Source of the DNA: Labilithrix sp020430845
GTDB taxonomy: Bacteria > Myxococcota_A > Polyangia > Polyangiales > Polyangiaceae
Assembly: GCA_041389785.1 (NCBI GenBank)
Contig: JAWKRH010000001.1
Location: 434,001-498,000, forward strand
Direction: 5' to 3'
DNA: 64,000 bases
Shown piece after piece: positions 8,265 through 16,400 of the stretch. A model generated the notes under the pieces. That model made no database searches, was not told the origin of the DNA, and was given only the letters and a program-made list of their open reading frames with translations. Position 1 is the stretch's first letter; each line of letters opens with the position of its first letter. The position numbers and the translations under genes are program-made.

Positions 8265-9302
8265 ATGTCCGTTCGTCTCACGCAGGTCGCGAAGCGCGCC
8301 GGATGCGCCGCCAAGCAGCCGCCCGGCTACTTGTTGCCGCTCCTCGGTCGGCTGCCCAAGGTCACCGACACGAACGTGCTCGTGGGGAGCGCGACGGCCG
8401 ACGACGCCGCCGTGTATCGCCTCTCGGACGACGTGGCCCTCGTGCTCACGACCGACTTCTTCACGCCCATCGTCGACGATCCGTACACGTTCGGCACGGT
8501 CGCGGCGGCCAACGCGCTGAGCGACGTGTACGCGATGGGCGGCCGGCCCCTGACGGCGCTCAACATCGTCGGCTTCCCCGACGAGTCGCTCGACGCCGAG
8601 GTGCTCGCGGAGATCTTGCGCGGCGGCGCCGAGAAGGCCAACGAGGCGGGCATCGACATCGTGGGCGGTCACACGATCAAGAGCGAGGAGCCCATCTACG
8701 GCCTGAGCGTCACGGGCACCGTGCACCCCGAGCGCATCGTGTCGAACGCGGGCGCGCGCCCGGGCGATGTGCTCGTTCTCACCAAGCCGCTGGGCATCGG
8801 CATCGTGTCGACCGCGTCGAAGCAGGACAAGGACACGAAGCGCGCGATGAAGGAGGCGATCTCCCTCATGGCCACGCTCAACCGCGCGGCGTGCGAGGCG
8901 ATGGTCGAGGTCGGCGTGCGCGCAGCGACCGACGTCACCGGCTTCGGGCTCCTGGGACACCTGCGCAACGTCGTCGCCGCCAGCGGGTGCACCGCCCACG
9001 TGAAGCTCTCCGACGTGCCCGTCATCGGCGCGGCGTGGAAGTACGTCAAAGACGGCGTCGTCCCCGGCGGCACGCACGCCAACTGGCGCTTCCTCGGCGA
9101 GTGGGTCGACTACGCCGCCAAGGTCGACAAGAACGCGCAGCTCGTGCTCTGCGACGCGCAGACGTCGGGCGGCCTGCTCATCAGCGTCACCGAGAAGAAG
9201 GCGGCGCAGCTCGTGCGAGCGCTGATCGATCGCGGCGCGCCGTGCGCGGCCGTGGTGGGGCACCTCACCGAGGGGCCGGCGCGCATCCGCGTCACGGCCT
9301 GA
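8265..9302 (+). CDS. selD: Selenide, water dikinase SelD
   Basis: Makes monoselenophosphate from selenide and ATP, the selenium donor for selenocysteine, 2-selenouridine tRNA or selenium cofactors. Start ATG 8265 follows AGGAGG with good spacing and gives 345 residues, close to E. coli SelD (347). LTQ-x-AKRAGCAAK carries the catalytic Cys14 and Lys17; the second Cys of the E. coli motif (GCGCK) is Ala here, as in other functional SelDs. ATP-binding elements GSATADDAAVY, LTTDFFTPIVDDPY and GGHTIKSEEPIYG, then DVTGFGLLGHL and TSGGLL, are conserved. No selA, selB or selU is in the window, and the formate dehydrogenase here uses Cys. Confidence 0.95.
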   Translation: MSVRLTQVAKRAGCAAKQPPGYLLPLLGRLPKVTDTNVLVGSATADDAAVYRLSDDVALVLTTDFFTPIVDDPYTFGTVAAANALSDVYAMGGRPLTALNIVGFPDESLDAEVLAEILRGGAEKANEAGIDIVGGHTIKSEEPIYGLSVTGTVHPERIVSNAGARPGDVLVLTKPLGIGIVSTASKQDKDTKRAMKEAISLMATLNRAACEAMVEVGVRAATDVTGFGLLGHLRNVVAASGCTAHVKLSDVPVIGAAWKYVKDGVVPGGTHANWRFLGEWVDYAAKVDKNAQLVLCDAQTSGGLLISVTEKKAAQLVRALIDRGAPCAAVVGHLTEGPARIRVTA

Positions 9303-9314
9303 GCGATCGCGCCG

Positions 9315-10367
9315 TCAGAGGTGGCGGCGAGAGCGTGGGGCCTCGCGCGGGAGCAGGATCGTCGTGCACGCGCTCGCGGCCTTGGGGAGCTCTCGACCGA
9401 GCTTGCCGAGCGTGGCGGTGAGCGACACGGGGCGCTTGCTCGCGTACGGGCAGAACTCGTCGGGCTGGTCGACGTTGCCGCGGAGCGCGCGACGGCTCGG
9501 GCACCCGCCGCCGCACGTGGCCACGTGCGGGCACGCCTTGCAGCTCTCGGGCACGAGGGCGAGCCGCTTGAACGGCTCCTCGTCGACGATGGCGGGGCCG
9601 AGCCTGACGAGGTCGGCGATCGTCAGGGCGGCGTCGGCGCCGTAGACGCAGGGCACGACGGCGCCGCGGGGCGTGACGCGCACGGTCGATACGCCGCACC
9701 CCGCGCCGGCAGGGCGGGGGAGCGCCAGCACGGCGCGCAGGATGGGCTCGCCGCAGGTGATGAGGTCGGCCACCTCGAACGCGTGCTTCCACGCGTCCCA
9801 GAACTGGTCGTACGTGAGCGAGAACGTGTCGCGGTGCACGGCCTGGTACACGTTCACGCGCAAGAGGGCGCCGCGCTCGCCCGCGAGGTGCACGAGGTCG
9901 GGCAGGGCCTTGTAGTTGGTCGACATGAGCACGCACGCGATCGTCGTCGCCACGCCCAGCTCGGCGCAGCGCGCCATCTGGGCCTCGATGAGGTCCCAGT
10001 TGCCCGCAGAGCGCGCCTCGTCGTGCGCCTCGCGTGTGGGGTAGTCGATCGAGAACTCGACGTCGCGGAAGCGCGAGAGCAGATCGTCGGGCAGGGCCTC
10101 GGCGCTGAAGCCGTTCGTGGTCATCGTGACGGCGATGCCGCGGTCGGTCAGCTCGCGCACGGCGCGGCCGAAGTCCGCGTGCAGGCCGTTCTCGCCCGTG
10201 CCGAAGTTGACCGCGCGCGTGGGCAGCGCGTCGACCGACGCGAGGAGCTCGGCGATCGACAGCTCGTCCGTCCCCGTGGACCGATAGCAGTGGGCGCACG
10301 CGAGGTTGCACGCGTTCGTGAGGCCCACGCCGAGCGAGAAGGTCGCGTTTGGGGTCGGCTCTGTCAT
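9315..10367 (-). CDS. Radical SAM protein with SPASM domain
   Basis: 350 residues. The radical SAM cluster ligands are Cys20, Cys24 and Cys27 (CNLACAHC), with the core continuing through GTGENGL and MTTNGF. The C-terminal SPASM domain has ligands for auxiliary [4Fe-4S] clusters: AGCGVS, GAVVPC, CKACPHVATCGGGC and FCPY. SPASM enzymes modify peptides (RiPPs, PQQ-type cofactors, sulfatase maturation). No precursor peptide is evident beside it. It is convergent with selD (12-base gap), so not co-transcribed. Since SUMF1-like proteins rather than sulfatases are nearby, anaerobic sulfatase maturation is not supported. Substrate unknown. Confidence 0.85.
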   Translation of the reverse strand: MTEPTPNATFSLGVGLTNACNLACAHCYRSTGTDELSIAELLASVDALPTRAVNFGTGENGLHADFGRAVRELTDRGIAVTMTTNGFSAEALPDDLLSRFRDVEFSIDYPTREAHDEARSAGNWDLIEAQMARCAELGVATTIACVLMSTNYKALPDLVHLAGERGALLRVNVYQAVHRDTFSLTYDQFWDAWKHAFEVADLITCGEPILRAVLALPRPAGAGCGVSTVRVTPRGAVVPCVYGADAALTIADLVRLGPAIVDEEPFKRLALVPESCKACPHVATCGGGCPSRRALRGNVDQPDEFCPYASKRPVSLTATLGKLGRELPKAASACTTILLPREAPRSRRHL

Positions 10368-10398
10368 GCGAACGACAAAGCCTACCAGCTTTCGCCGA

Positions 10399-11895
10399 CT
10401 ACGGTCCGACGAGTCGGACGGCGCCGAGCTCGACCGCGTAGTCGAGCCACTCGCCGATGCGCGCCTCGTGCGAGCGATCGTCGATCGGCGCGACGACGCC
10501 GTCGTCGATCATGCGCGCGAGCGTGGGCTGGCTCCACGGCCCCACGCCGGCGGTGAGGGCGCGCGCCTTGGTCATCGCGACCTGCGGCATGCCGGTGGGC
10601 GGAAGCGACGGCGCCTTGACCTTCTGCGGGTCGATGCAGTCGCTCACGTCCTTCGAGGCGTCCATGCGCTTGCTGAGCGACGCGATGTCGAAGCGGGTCT
10701 TGAGCGTGGCGGCCACCGACGAGTGCTCGAGCACCGTCTTGCAGACGTACCCCTTCTTGACGGTGGGCCCGATGACGAACGCCGGCACGCGAAAGCCCAG
10801 GCGCTCGAACTCGGGGTCGTCGTCGGTCGTGCGGGGCGGCGGGACGTGATCGAAGAAGCCGCCGTGCTCGTCGTACGTGATGATGAACAGCGTCTTGGAC
10901 CACGCCGGGCTGTCTGCGAGCGCCTTGTAGACGCTGGCGACGAACGCCTGACCGCGCATGATGTCGTGCGCCGGGTGGTCGTCGCTCGCGGTGAAGTCCG
11001 GGTCGATGATGCAGAACGACGGGAGCGTGCCGCTCTTGGCCGCGTCGAAGAACTGGCTGATGCGCGCCGTCGGGTTCATCTGCAGGAGCTTGCCCGCGTA
11101 GCCGCCGGTGTAGAACGCGGCCGGTCCGGCCGTGTAGTTCTTGTACGAGAGCCCCTTGCTCTTGAGACGATCCCACACCGTGTCGGGGGCGCCCGTGAGG
11201 AACGGCGTGTTGTCCTTCTTGCCCTTGGACGTGGCCGAGTGCAGGTAGAAGCGGTTGGGCCAGGTGGGCCCGAGCACGCTCGCGTGCCACGCGTCGCACA
11301 CCGCGAAGTTGTCGGCGAACCAGTAGTAGAGCGGGATCTGGCTGCGGTCGTGGAAGCCCATGACCTCGTCTTGGCTGGCGCCCGCGTGCTCCTTGACGAA
11401 GCCGTCGTTCTTTCCGCCCGACCACTGCGCGTGGCACGCCTGCCACGAGTGCGGCGGGTCTTCGGGCGTGAAGTTCGACATCTTGAAGACGGAGACCGGC
11501 GAGCCGTCGGGGGCCGGGTTGGTCTCGTCGCCCTTGAGACCGTCGACCGTGGCCTTGTTCGCGTAGCCCGCGTCGGACTTGAGCGCGCCCAAGAAGTGAT
11601 CGAACGAGCGGTTCTCCATCATGAGCACGATGATGTGCTCGATGCCCGCGAGCAGCTCTTTGGGGGAGAGCGCGGACGGCGCGGGATCCGGCGGAGGCGT
11701 GGGAGCCGGCGGCGTGCCGGCGACGCCCTCGGGCGGCTTGGTCGCGCCCGGCGTCGGGTCGACCGGATCGCTCGGCGCGTCGACCGAAGAGCCCCCGCAC
11801 GCGGCGGTGGCGGTGAGGCCCAGCGCGCCGAGCCCGTGCAGCGCGCGTCGCCGAGAGATCGGCGTCGCGGCGTTGTGCTTCTTCTCCTCCGTCAT
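10399..11895 (-). CDS. Tat-exported phospholipase C / phosphoesterase family protein
   Basis: 498 residues of the PLC/AcpA phosphoesterase family, which hydrolyse phospholipids or other phosphomonoesters and diesters outside the cytoplasm. The twin-arginine signal SRRRALHGLGALG (about 14-26) ends in a possible lipobox TAAC, followed by a Pro-rich linker (about 40-75). The catalytic opening is IEHIIVLMMENRSFDHFLG, with the nucleophile region near the Asn/Glu, and the second metal-site block YDEHGGFFDHVPPP near residue 350. Upstream AGGGG precedes the ATG. Substrate specificity cannot be read. Confidence 0.88.
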   Translation of the reverse strand: MTEEKKHNAATPISRRRALHGLGALGLTATAACGGSSVDAPSDPVDPTPGATKPPEGVAGTPPAPTPPPDPAPSALSPKELLAGIEHIIVLMMENRSFDHFLGALKSDAGYANKATVDGLKGDETNPAPDGSPVSVFKMSNFTPEDPPHSWQACHAQWSGGKNDGFVKEHAGASQDEVMGFHDRSQIPLYYWFADNFAVCDAWHASVLGPTWPNRFYLHSATSKGKKDNTPFLTGAPDTVWDRLKSKGLSYKNYTAGPAAFYTGGYAGKLLQMNPTARISQFFDAAKSGTLPSFCIIDPDFTASDDHPAHDIMRGQAFVASVYKALADSPAWSKTLFIITYDEHGGFFDHVPPPRTTDDDPEFERLGFRVPAFVIGPTVKKGYVCKTVLEHSSVAATLKTRFDIASLSKRMDASKDVSDCIDPQKVKAPSLPPTGMPQVAMTKARALTAGVGPWSQPTLARMIDDGVVAPIDDRSHEARIGEWLDYAVELGAVRLVGP

Positions 11896-12029
11896 GATGG
11901 ACCCCTGACGTGAAGCCGACCTGACGGCCGGCGCTCCCCAGCGCGCGAAACCCTATCGCCCTTCGGCGTCGACGCACGCGCCGCACTGCGTCGAGGCGCC
12001 AACGAGACGCGAAAGGGTAGGCGCGTTGA

Positions 12030-12479
12030 CTACGTCTGGTTACGTCGGCGCGCGAGGGCCTCGCGGACCTTGAGCTCGACGAGCAGGCAGCGGTCTTGCA
12101 CGACCGTGATACCGGCGTCTGCGAGCGCGCGCGCGAACGCGTCGTCGCGGATCCCCTGCTGCAGCCAGACCGATTTGGGCTTCGCCGCGAGGAGATCGTC
12201 CAGGTGCGGGGGCAGGTCGACCGAGCGCCGGAAGACGTTGACCATGTCGACGGGGCCCGGCACGTCCTGGACGCGCCGGTAGACCGGGCGCCCGAGGATG
12301 TGGGTGACCTCCGGGTAGTACACCGGCACAGGGATCACCTCGAAGCCGGCCTCGGCCACGTACGCCGGGACGTAGAACGCGGGCTGGCTCGCCTGCGCTT
12401 CGGTCTTGATGCCCAGCACGGCGACGCGGCGCGTCGCGTCGAGCAGCGCCGTGATGTCGTCGTACGCGTCGATGATCAT
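12030..12479 (-). CDS. CoA-binding domain protein (YccU family)
   Basis: 149 residues forming a Rossmann-type CoA_binding_2 domain: VAVLGIKTEAQASQPAFYVP, GFEVIPVPVYYPE, ILGRPVYRRVQDVPGPVDMVNVFRR and KSVWLQQGIRDD. These are single-domain relatives of succinyl-CoA synthetase alpha N-terminal domains; cellular role is unknown. Cytosolic. Divergent from the TfoX-N gene with a 49-base gap. Confidence 0.88.
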   Translation of the reverse strand: MIIDAYDDITALLDATRRVAVLGIKTEAQASQPAFYVPAYVAEAGFEVIPVPVYYPEVTHILGRPVYRRVQDVPGPVDMVNVFRRSVDLPPHLDDLLAAKPKSVWLQQGIRDDAFARALADAGITVVQDRCLLVELKVREALARRRNQT

Positions 12480-12528
12480 GGCGCGCGATCCCTAGCACGG
12501 GGCGCGCGAGCTGATGTGTAATGAGGAC

Positions 12529-12951
12529 ATGGGCTACGACGAAGATCTCGCCGCCCGCGTCCGGGGCGTCCTGTCCGAGCGCGACGACGTCCTCGAGCGC
12601 AAGATGTTCGGCGGCCTCGCCTTCATGGTGTCGGGCAGCATGTGCTGCGGCATCGTCGGCGACGAGCTCATGGTGCGCGTCGGCCCCGATCGCTACGAGG
12701 CCGCGCTGTCGCGACCACACGCGCGGCCGATGGACTTCACCGGCCGCCCGCTCAAGGGCATGGTCTACGTGGGCCGCGCCGGCCTCCGCACCGCGCGAGA
12801 TCTCGGCCGGTGGGTGGGCGAGGGCGTGGCCTTCGTCGAGGAGGTGCCCGCGTCGCGCCGCACGCCCCCACCGCGGATCGCGGCGAGCGGAGCGGGCAAG
12901 GCGGCGCCCAAGGCTGCCGCCAAGAAGCGGCGCTCGAAGCGCGCGAGCTGA
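12529..12951 (+). CDS. TfoX N-terminal domain protein
   Basis: A small protein with a TfoX_N domain: GYDEDLAARVRGVLSERDDVLERKMFGGLAFMVSGSMCCGI. The domain is named for the competence regulator Sxy/TfoX, but stand-alone proteins like this are common and their role is unclear. ATG 12529 is chosen because the family starts just before YDE; an upstream in-frame ATG (12514) is possible. The C-terminal 40 residues are Lys/Ala/Arg-rich and histone-tail-like (KAAPKAAAKKRRSKRAS), which could bind nucleic acid. No link to competence genes is visible. Confidence 0.8.
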   Translation: MGYDEDLAARVRGVLSERDDVLERKMFGGLAFMVSGSMCCGIVGDELMVRVGPDRYEAALSRPHARPMDFTGRPLKGMVYVGRAGLRTARDLGRWVGEGVAFVEEVPASRRTPPPRIAASGAGKAAPKAAAKKRRSKRAS

Positions 12952-12955
12952 GCGC

Positions 12956-14605
12956 TCAGCGCAGCTTGACGATGACCGAGCCGGCGCCCGGTACGCGCAC
13001 GCGCAGCGGTGACAGCGACACAGTGGCGTCCCCCCACACGACGCGCGGCTCGCCCGCGAGGCTCTCGGCCGCGCTCGCCTCTTCGTCGTCCTCGGACAAG
13101 CTCACGACGACGAGATACGCCTCGCGCGCGTCCTCGCGGGTGAACGCGATGAGGCGCGGGTTGTCGAGCGCGACCAGTCGCGTGGCGCCCGTGCCCCACA
13201 CGGCGTGACCGCGCCGGAACGCGAGCAGCGCGCGGTAGAAGGTGAGCATCGACTCGGGGGCTGCGTCCTCGGCCTCGACGTTCGTGATGTCGGCGTCGGG
13301 CGCGAAGGCGAGCCATGGCTTGCCGGTCGAGAACCCGTGGCCGGGGGCGCGCGTCCACGGCATGGGCGTGCGCGCCGCGTCGCGGAGGTCGACCACCGTC
13401 TCTGTGCCGGGCCGCAGGCCGAGCTCTTCGCCGTAGTAGAGAAACGGCGTGCCGCGCATGGTGAGCTGGAGCTCGGCCGCGCGGCGGTGCTTCCACTCCT
13501 TTCCGCCGGCGGCCGACCACGCGCGCACGACGTCGTGCGACCCGATGACCGGCGCGTCTTGCGCGCCCTCGGGGAAGCTCGCGGCGGTGGTCATCGCGCG
13601 CTCGATGCCCTTGCGATCGCGGAGCGAGAACGACAGGCCCCAGAAGTAGCCGTACGCGAAGTCGAACGCCATGTGGAACATGTCGGCGCCCGCGCCGAAG
13701 TACGGCGTCGCGTTCTCGAGCTCGACGGGCTCGGCGACCATCACGCGGTCGGGGTAGCTGTCGACGACGCGGCGGAGCTGGCGGATGTAATCGCGCGTCT
13801 CGGCGATCATCTCGCACCCCTGGGCCGACTCGTAGAGCAATCCCACCACGTCGCAGCGGAAGCCGTCGACGCCCTTGTCGAGCCAGAAGCGCGCGACGTC
13901 GAGCGTCTCTTTCACCACCTCGGGGTTTCGGTAGTTGAGGTCGGGCTGACCCTTGTAGAAGCGGTGGTAGTAGTACTGGCCGCGCGCGGGCTCGAGCTCC
14001 CAGGCCGAGCTGCCGAACTGCGCGCCGTGGGTGCCGCAGCCGATGTCGGCGCGGCTCGGCGTGTCCGACCACACGTACCAATCGGCCTTGGCGTTGGTGC
14101 GGCTCGCGCGCGACTCTTCGAACCACGCGTGCTTGCTCGACGTGTGATTGAGCACGAGATCGATGACGACGCGCATGCCGCGCGCGTGCGCCTCGCGGAG
14201 CAGCGCCTCGAACGCGGCCATGTCACCGTACTCGGGCGCGATCGCGCGGTAGTCGGCCACGTCGTAGCCCGAGTCCTCGAACGGCGTGGGCATGATGGGC
14301 ATGAGCCACAGCGCGTCGACGCCGAGCGCCTTCAGGTAGTCGAGGCGCGACGTGAGCCCCGCGAGATCGCCCACGCCGTCGCCGTTCGAGTCCTGGAAGG
14401 ACCGGACGTTGACCTCGTAGAAGACCGCGCTCCGGTACCAGGCAGGCCCGGTCAGCAAGCGCGTCGCCTCGGCCTCCTGCTCTGGGGTGGCGCGCGTCGG
14501 CGGGGCAGGTCGCGGTGGGGGAGGGGCCGGGCTCTCGTCGCTTCCGCACGCGGCGGCGGTGACGAGCAGCCCGAGCGCGAGCACGGCGAGGCTACGGCGA
14601 AGCAT
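12956..14605 (-). CDS. Secreted GH13 alpha-amylase-family glycosidase (lipoprotein)
   Basis: 549 residues. Start at 14605 gives signal MLRRSLAVLALGLLVTAAAC with a lipobox, then a Pro-rich linker. From about 58: YRSAVFYEVNVRSFQDSNGDG, the (beta/alpha)8 barrel with IDLVLNHTS, nucleophile Asp252 in GFRCDVVG, acid/base Glu292 in VMVAEPVE, and third Asp358 in GSHDVV (usually NHD). DSNGDGVGDL and the layout resemble oligo-1,6-glucosidase, alpha-glucosidase and trehalose-synthase subfamilies acting on short alpha-glucans. A surface-anchored oligosaccharide hydrolase is most likely. Convergent with TfoX-N (4-base gap). The frame stays open far upstream, but that sequence has no family similarity. Confidence 0.88.
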   Translation of the reverse strand: MLRRSLAVLALGLLVTAAACGSDESPAPPPPRPAPPTRATPEQEAEATRLLTGPAWYRSAVFYEVNVRSFQDSNGDGVGDLAGLTSRLDYLKALGVDALWLMPIMPTPFEDSGYDVADYRAIAPEYGDMAAFEALLREAHARGMRVVIDLVLNHTSSKHAWFEESRASRTNAKADWYVWSDTPSRADIGCGTHGAQFGSSAWELEPARGQYYYHRFYKGQPDLNYRNPEVVKETLDVARFWLDKGVDGFRCDVVGLLYESAQGCEMIAETRDYIRQLRRVVDSYPDRVMVAEPVELENATPYFGAGADMFHMAFDFAYGYFWGLSFSLRDRKGIERAMTTAASFPEGAQDAPVIGSHDVVRAWSAAGGKEWKHRRAAELQLTMRGTPFLYYGEELGLRPGTETVVDLRDAARTPMPWTRAPGHGFSTGKPWLAFAPDADITNVEAEDAAPESMLTFYRALLAFRRGHAVWGTGATRLVALDNPRLIAFTREDAREAYLVVVSLSEDDEEASAAESLAGEPRVVWGDATVSLSPLRVRVPGAGSVIVKLR

Positions 14606-14661
14606 CCTCGGGCGATCGTACGTGCTCACGCCGCGGCGACAAGCGCGTCGAGGCGCGCGGC

Positions 14662-15318
14662 TCAGCTGGCGCGGAGCACGAGCACCACGTGCGCGAACAA
14701 GAGCCCGCTCGCGACGATGACGAGCGCGTGGAACACCTCGTGGTAGCCGAAGACGCGCGGCAGCGGATCGGGCCGCTTGAGCGCGTAGACCACGGCGCCG
14801 AGGCTGTAGACGACGCCGCACGCGACGAGCAGACCCGTGCAGAGCGGCCCGACGATCGAGAGGCGGCTCAGCACCTCGCTCGCGACGGCCCAGCCGAGGC
14901 CCACGCACAGCAGCGCGGTCATCCACTTGGGGGCGCGCGGCCACGCGAGCGACTTGGCGACGCCGAGCGCGGCGCCGGCCCAGATGACGGCGAGCGCGCC
15001 GTGGCCGCCGTGAGGGGAGGGGACGAGCGCGAACAGCGGCGTGTAGCCGCCGGCGATGAGCACGAAGATGGCCGCGTGGTCGGCGCGGCGCATGCGCATA
15101 CGCGCGCGCTCCGACCAGTCGACGCGGTGGTAGAGCGCGCTCGTGGTGAGCAGGCAAGTGAGGCTCGCGCCGAACACGGCCGCGACGCGGGCCTTCTGCG
15201 CGGAGCCCGCCGCGGCGACGAGCCACGCGCTGGCGACGAAGGCGACGACCGCCGCGAACTTGTGGGACACGCCACGCAGGCGCGGCTTCTCGGGGGCTGC
15301 GGCGGCGTGGGTCGACAT
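14662..15318 (-). CDS. Hemolysin III / AdipoR-family membrane protein
   Basis: About 218 residues with seven predicted membrane segments. HlyIII/PAQR landmarks: GVSHKFAAVVAFVASAW, SALYHRVDWSERARMRMRRADHAAIFVLIAGGYTP and FGYHEVFHALVI. The conserved His and Asp residues form a zinc site in related AdipoRs, which have hydrolase-like activity. Start ATG 15318 (GTG 15321 also possible) follows GAGGG. Haemolysis is only the historical name; role here is unknown. Confidence 0.9.
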   Translation of the reverse strand: MSTHAAAAPEKPRLRGVSHKFAAVVAFVASAWLVAAAGSAQKARVAAVFGASLTCLLTTSALYHRVDWSERARMRMRRADHAAIFVLIAGGYTPLFALVPSPHGGHGALAVIWAGAALGVAKSLAWPRAPKWMTALLCVGLGWAVASEVLSRLSIVGPLCTGLLVACGVVYSLGAVVYALKRPDPLPRVFGYHEVFHALVIVASGLLFAHVVLVLRAS

Positions 15319-15420
15319 CACAGCGACCCTCTACCCCAATCCCGAATGTGGGGGAAGGTAGGAGCCGCCTGGCGTAGAAATGCCGGTAGCGCGTGCCGAC
15401 CGATCGCCTGCGCCGACGCG

Positions 15421-16287
15421 TCAGCCGGCGCCGACGAGCCCACGCAGGACGTCCTCGAGCGACGTCTCTCCCACGACCTTGCGGCCCGCCCCGTCGTACG
15501 AGACGTGTCCCTTGGTGATGCCCTCGAGCATCTCGCGATAGAGCTCGGCGAGGTCCTTGGGCATGCCAAAGCTGGTGAAGGCCGGGACGACCGCGTCGAG
15601 GGGCGCCACCTGCACGGTGGGCCGCTTGCTTGTGATCTTCCCGAGCGCGTCGGCCGCGTCCTCGGCGGAGTACGGGCCCGACGACAGCTCGATGATCTGC
15701 GTCTGCTTGGTGCCCTCGACGAGCAGCTTGGCCGCGACGCGTCCGATGTCTCTCGTCGCGATCATCGGCAGCGCGAACGTGGCCGGAAGGAAGCTCGAGA
15801 TCGCGCCCTGCGCGAGGGTGCCGAGCGAGCCGGCGAGGTTCTCCATGAAGTACGCCGCGCGCACGTGGCTGAACGCCGTGCCTGGGATGCGCGCGAAGCG
15901 CTGCTCGGCGCGGTGCAGGCCCGCGATCGGTCCGGTGCCGCCGGCGTGCTGCGCGCCGACCGACGAGAGGAAGACCACGTGCGGCACCTTCGCCGCTTCG
16001 ATCGCCGTCGCGAGGCTCTCGATCACGCGGTCCTGGTAGGCCGCGAAGCTGGGCTCGGTCATGCTCGGGGGCACGAGCAGATACGCTCCCTCGGCGCCGG
16101 TGAGCGCCGCGGCAAGCGCCTTTGCGTCGCCGAGGTCGGCGACGGCGACCTCCGCGCCCTTGTCCTTCCACGCGCCGCCCTTCGCCGCGTCGCGGACGAC
16201 GACGCGCACGGCCTTCTTGTCCGCGAGGAGCGTCTCCGCCACGACCTTGCCCGTATTGCCCGTCACGCCTGCGATCACGAATGCCAT
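15421..16287 (-). CDS. NmrA-like NAD(P)-binding protein
   Basis: 288 residues, SDR-like Rossmann fold of the NmrA/QOR2 group. Start ATG 16287 follows GAAGAG and puts the dinucleotide motif at the N-terminus (AFVIAGVTGNTGKVV). Further marks are YLLVPPSM, VVFLSSVGAQHAGGTGPI, and SHVRAAYFMENL. Family members sense or use NADP(H) or reduce quinones. It is divergent from the LysR gene, and such pairs usually mean the LysR regulates the partner. Confidence 0.87.
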   Translation of the reverse strand: MAFVIAGVTGNTGKVVAETLLADKKAVRVVVRDAAKGGAWKDKGAEVAVADLGDAKALAAALTGAEGAYLLVPPSMTEPSFAAYQDRVIESLATAIEAAKVPHVVFLSSVGAQHAGGTGPIAGLHRAEQRFARIPGTAFSHVRAAYFMENLAGSLGTLAQGAISSFLPATFALPMIATRDIGRVAAKLLVEGTKQTQIIELSSGPYSAEDAADALGKITSKRPTVQVAPLDAVVPAFTSFGMPKDLAELYREMLEGITKGHVSYDGAGRKVVGETSLEDVLRGLVGAG

Positions 16288-16362
16288 CTCTTCATCCTTC
16301 TTTCCGCGGCCGCGTCTCGGCCACCCCCAGAGCATGGGCACTCGGGCGACATTCGTGAAGCG

Positions 16363-16400
16363 CATGATATACATGACGCATGATGCATGCGGTGCATGAT
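16363..16400. promoter_or_regulatory. Symmetric array of five CATG elements in NmrA/LysR divergent region
   Basis: CATG occurs at 16363, 16372, 16379, 16386 and 16395, four of them as CATGA. Spacings are 9, 7, 7 and 9, symmetric about 16380.5. It overlaps the presumed LysR start and lies 76 bases from the NmrA-like start, so it is a candidate operator for the LysR protein. Function is inference. Confidence 0.45.

Noticed and set aside
12529..12951. TfoX-N protein as competence regulator
   Set aside because: Only the N-terminal domain is present and no competence genes are near.
14606..16171. Upstream extension of the GH13 frame (over 500 codons)
   Set aside because: It is opposite or in another frame to the HlyIII and NmrA-like genes, is Arg-rich, and lacks any family match; a signal peptide begins at 14605.
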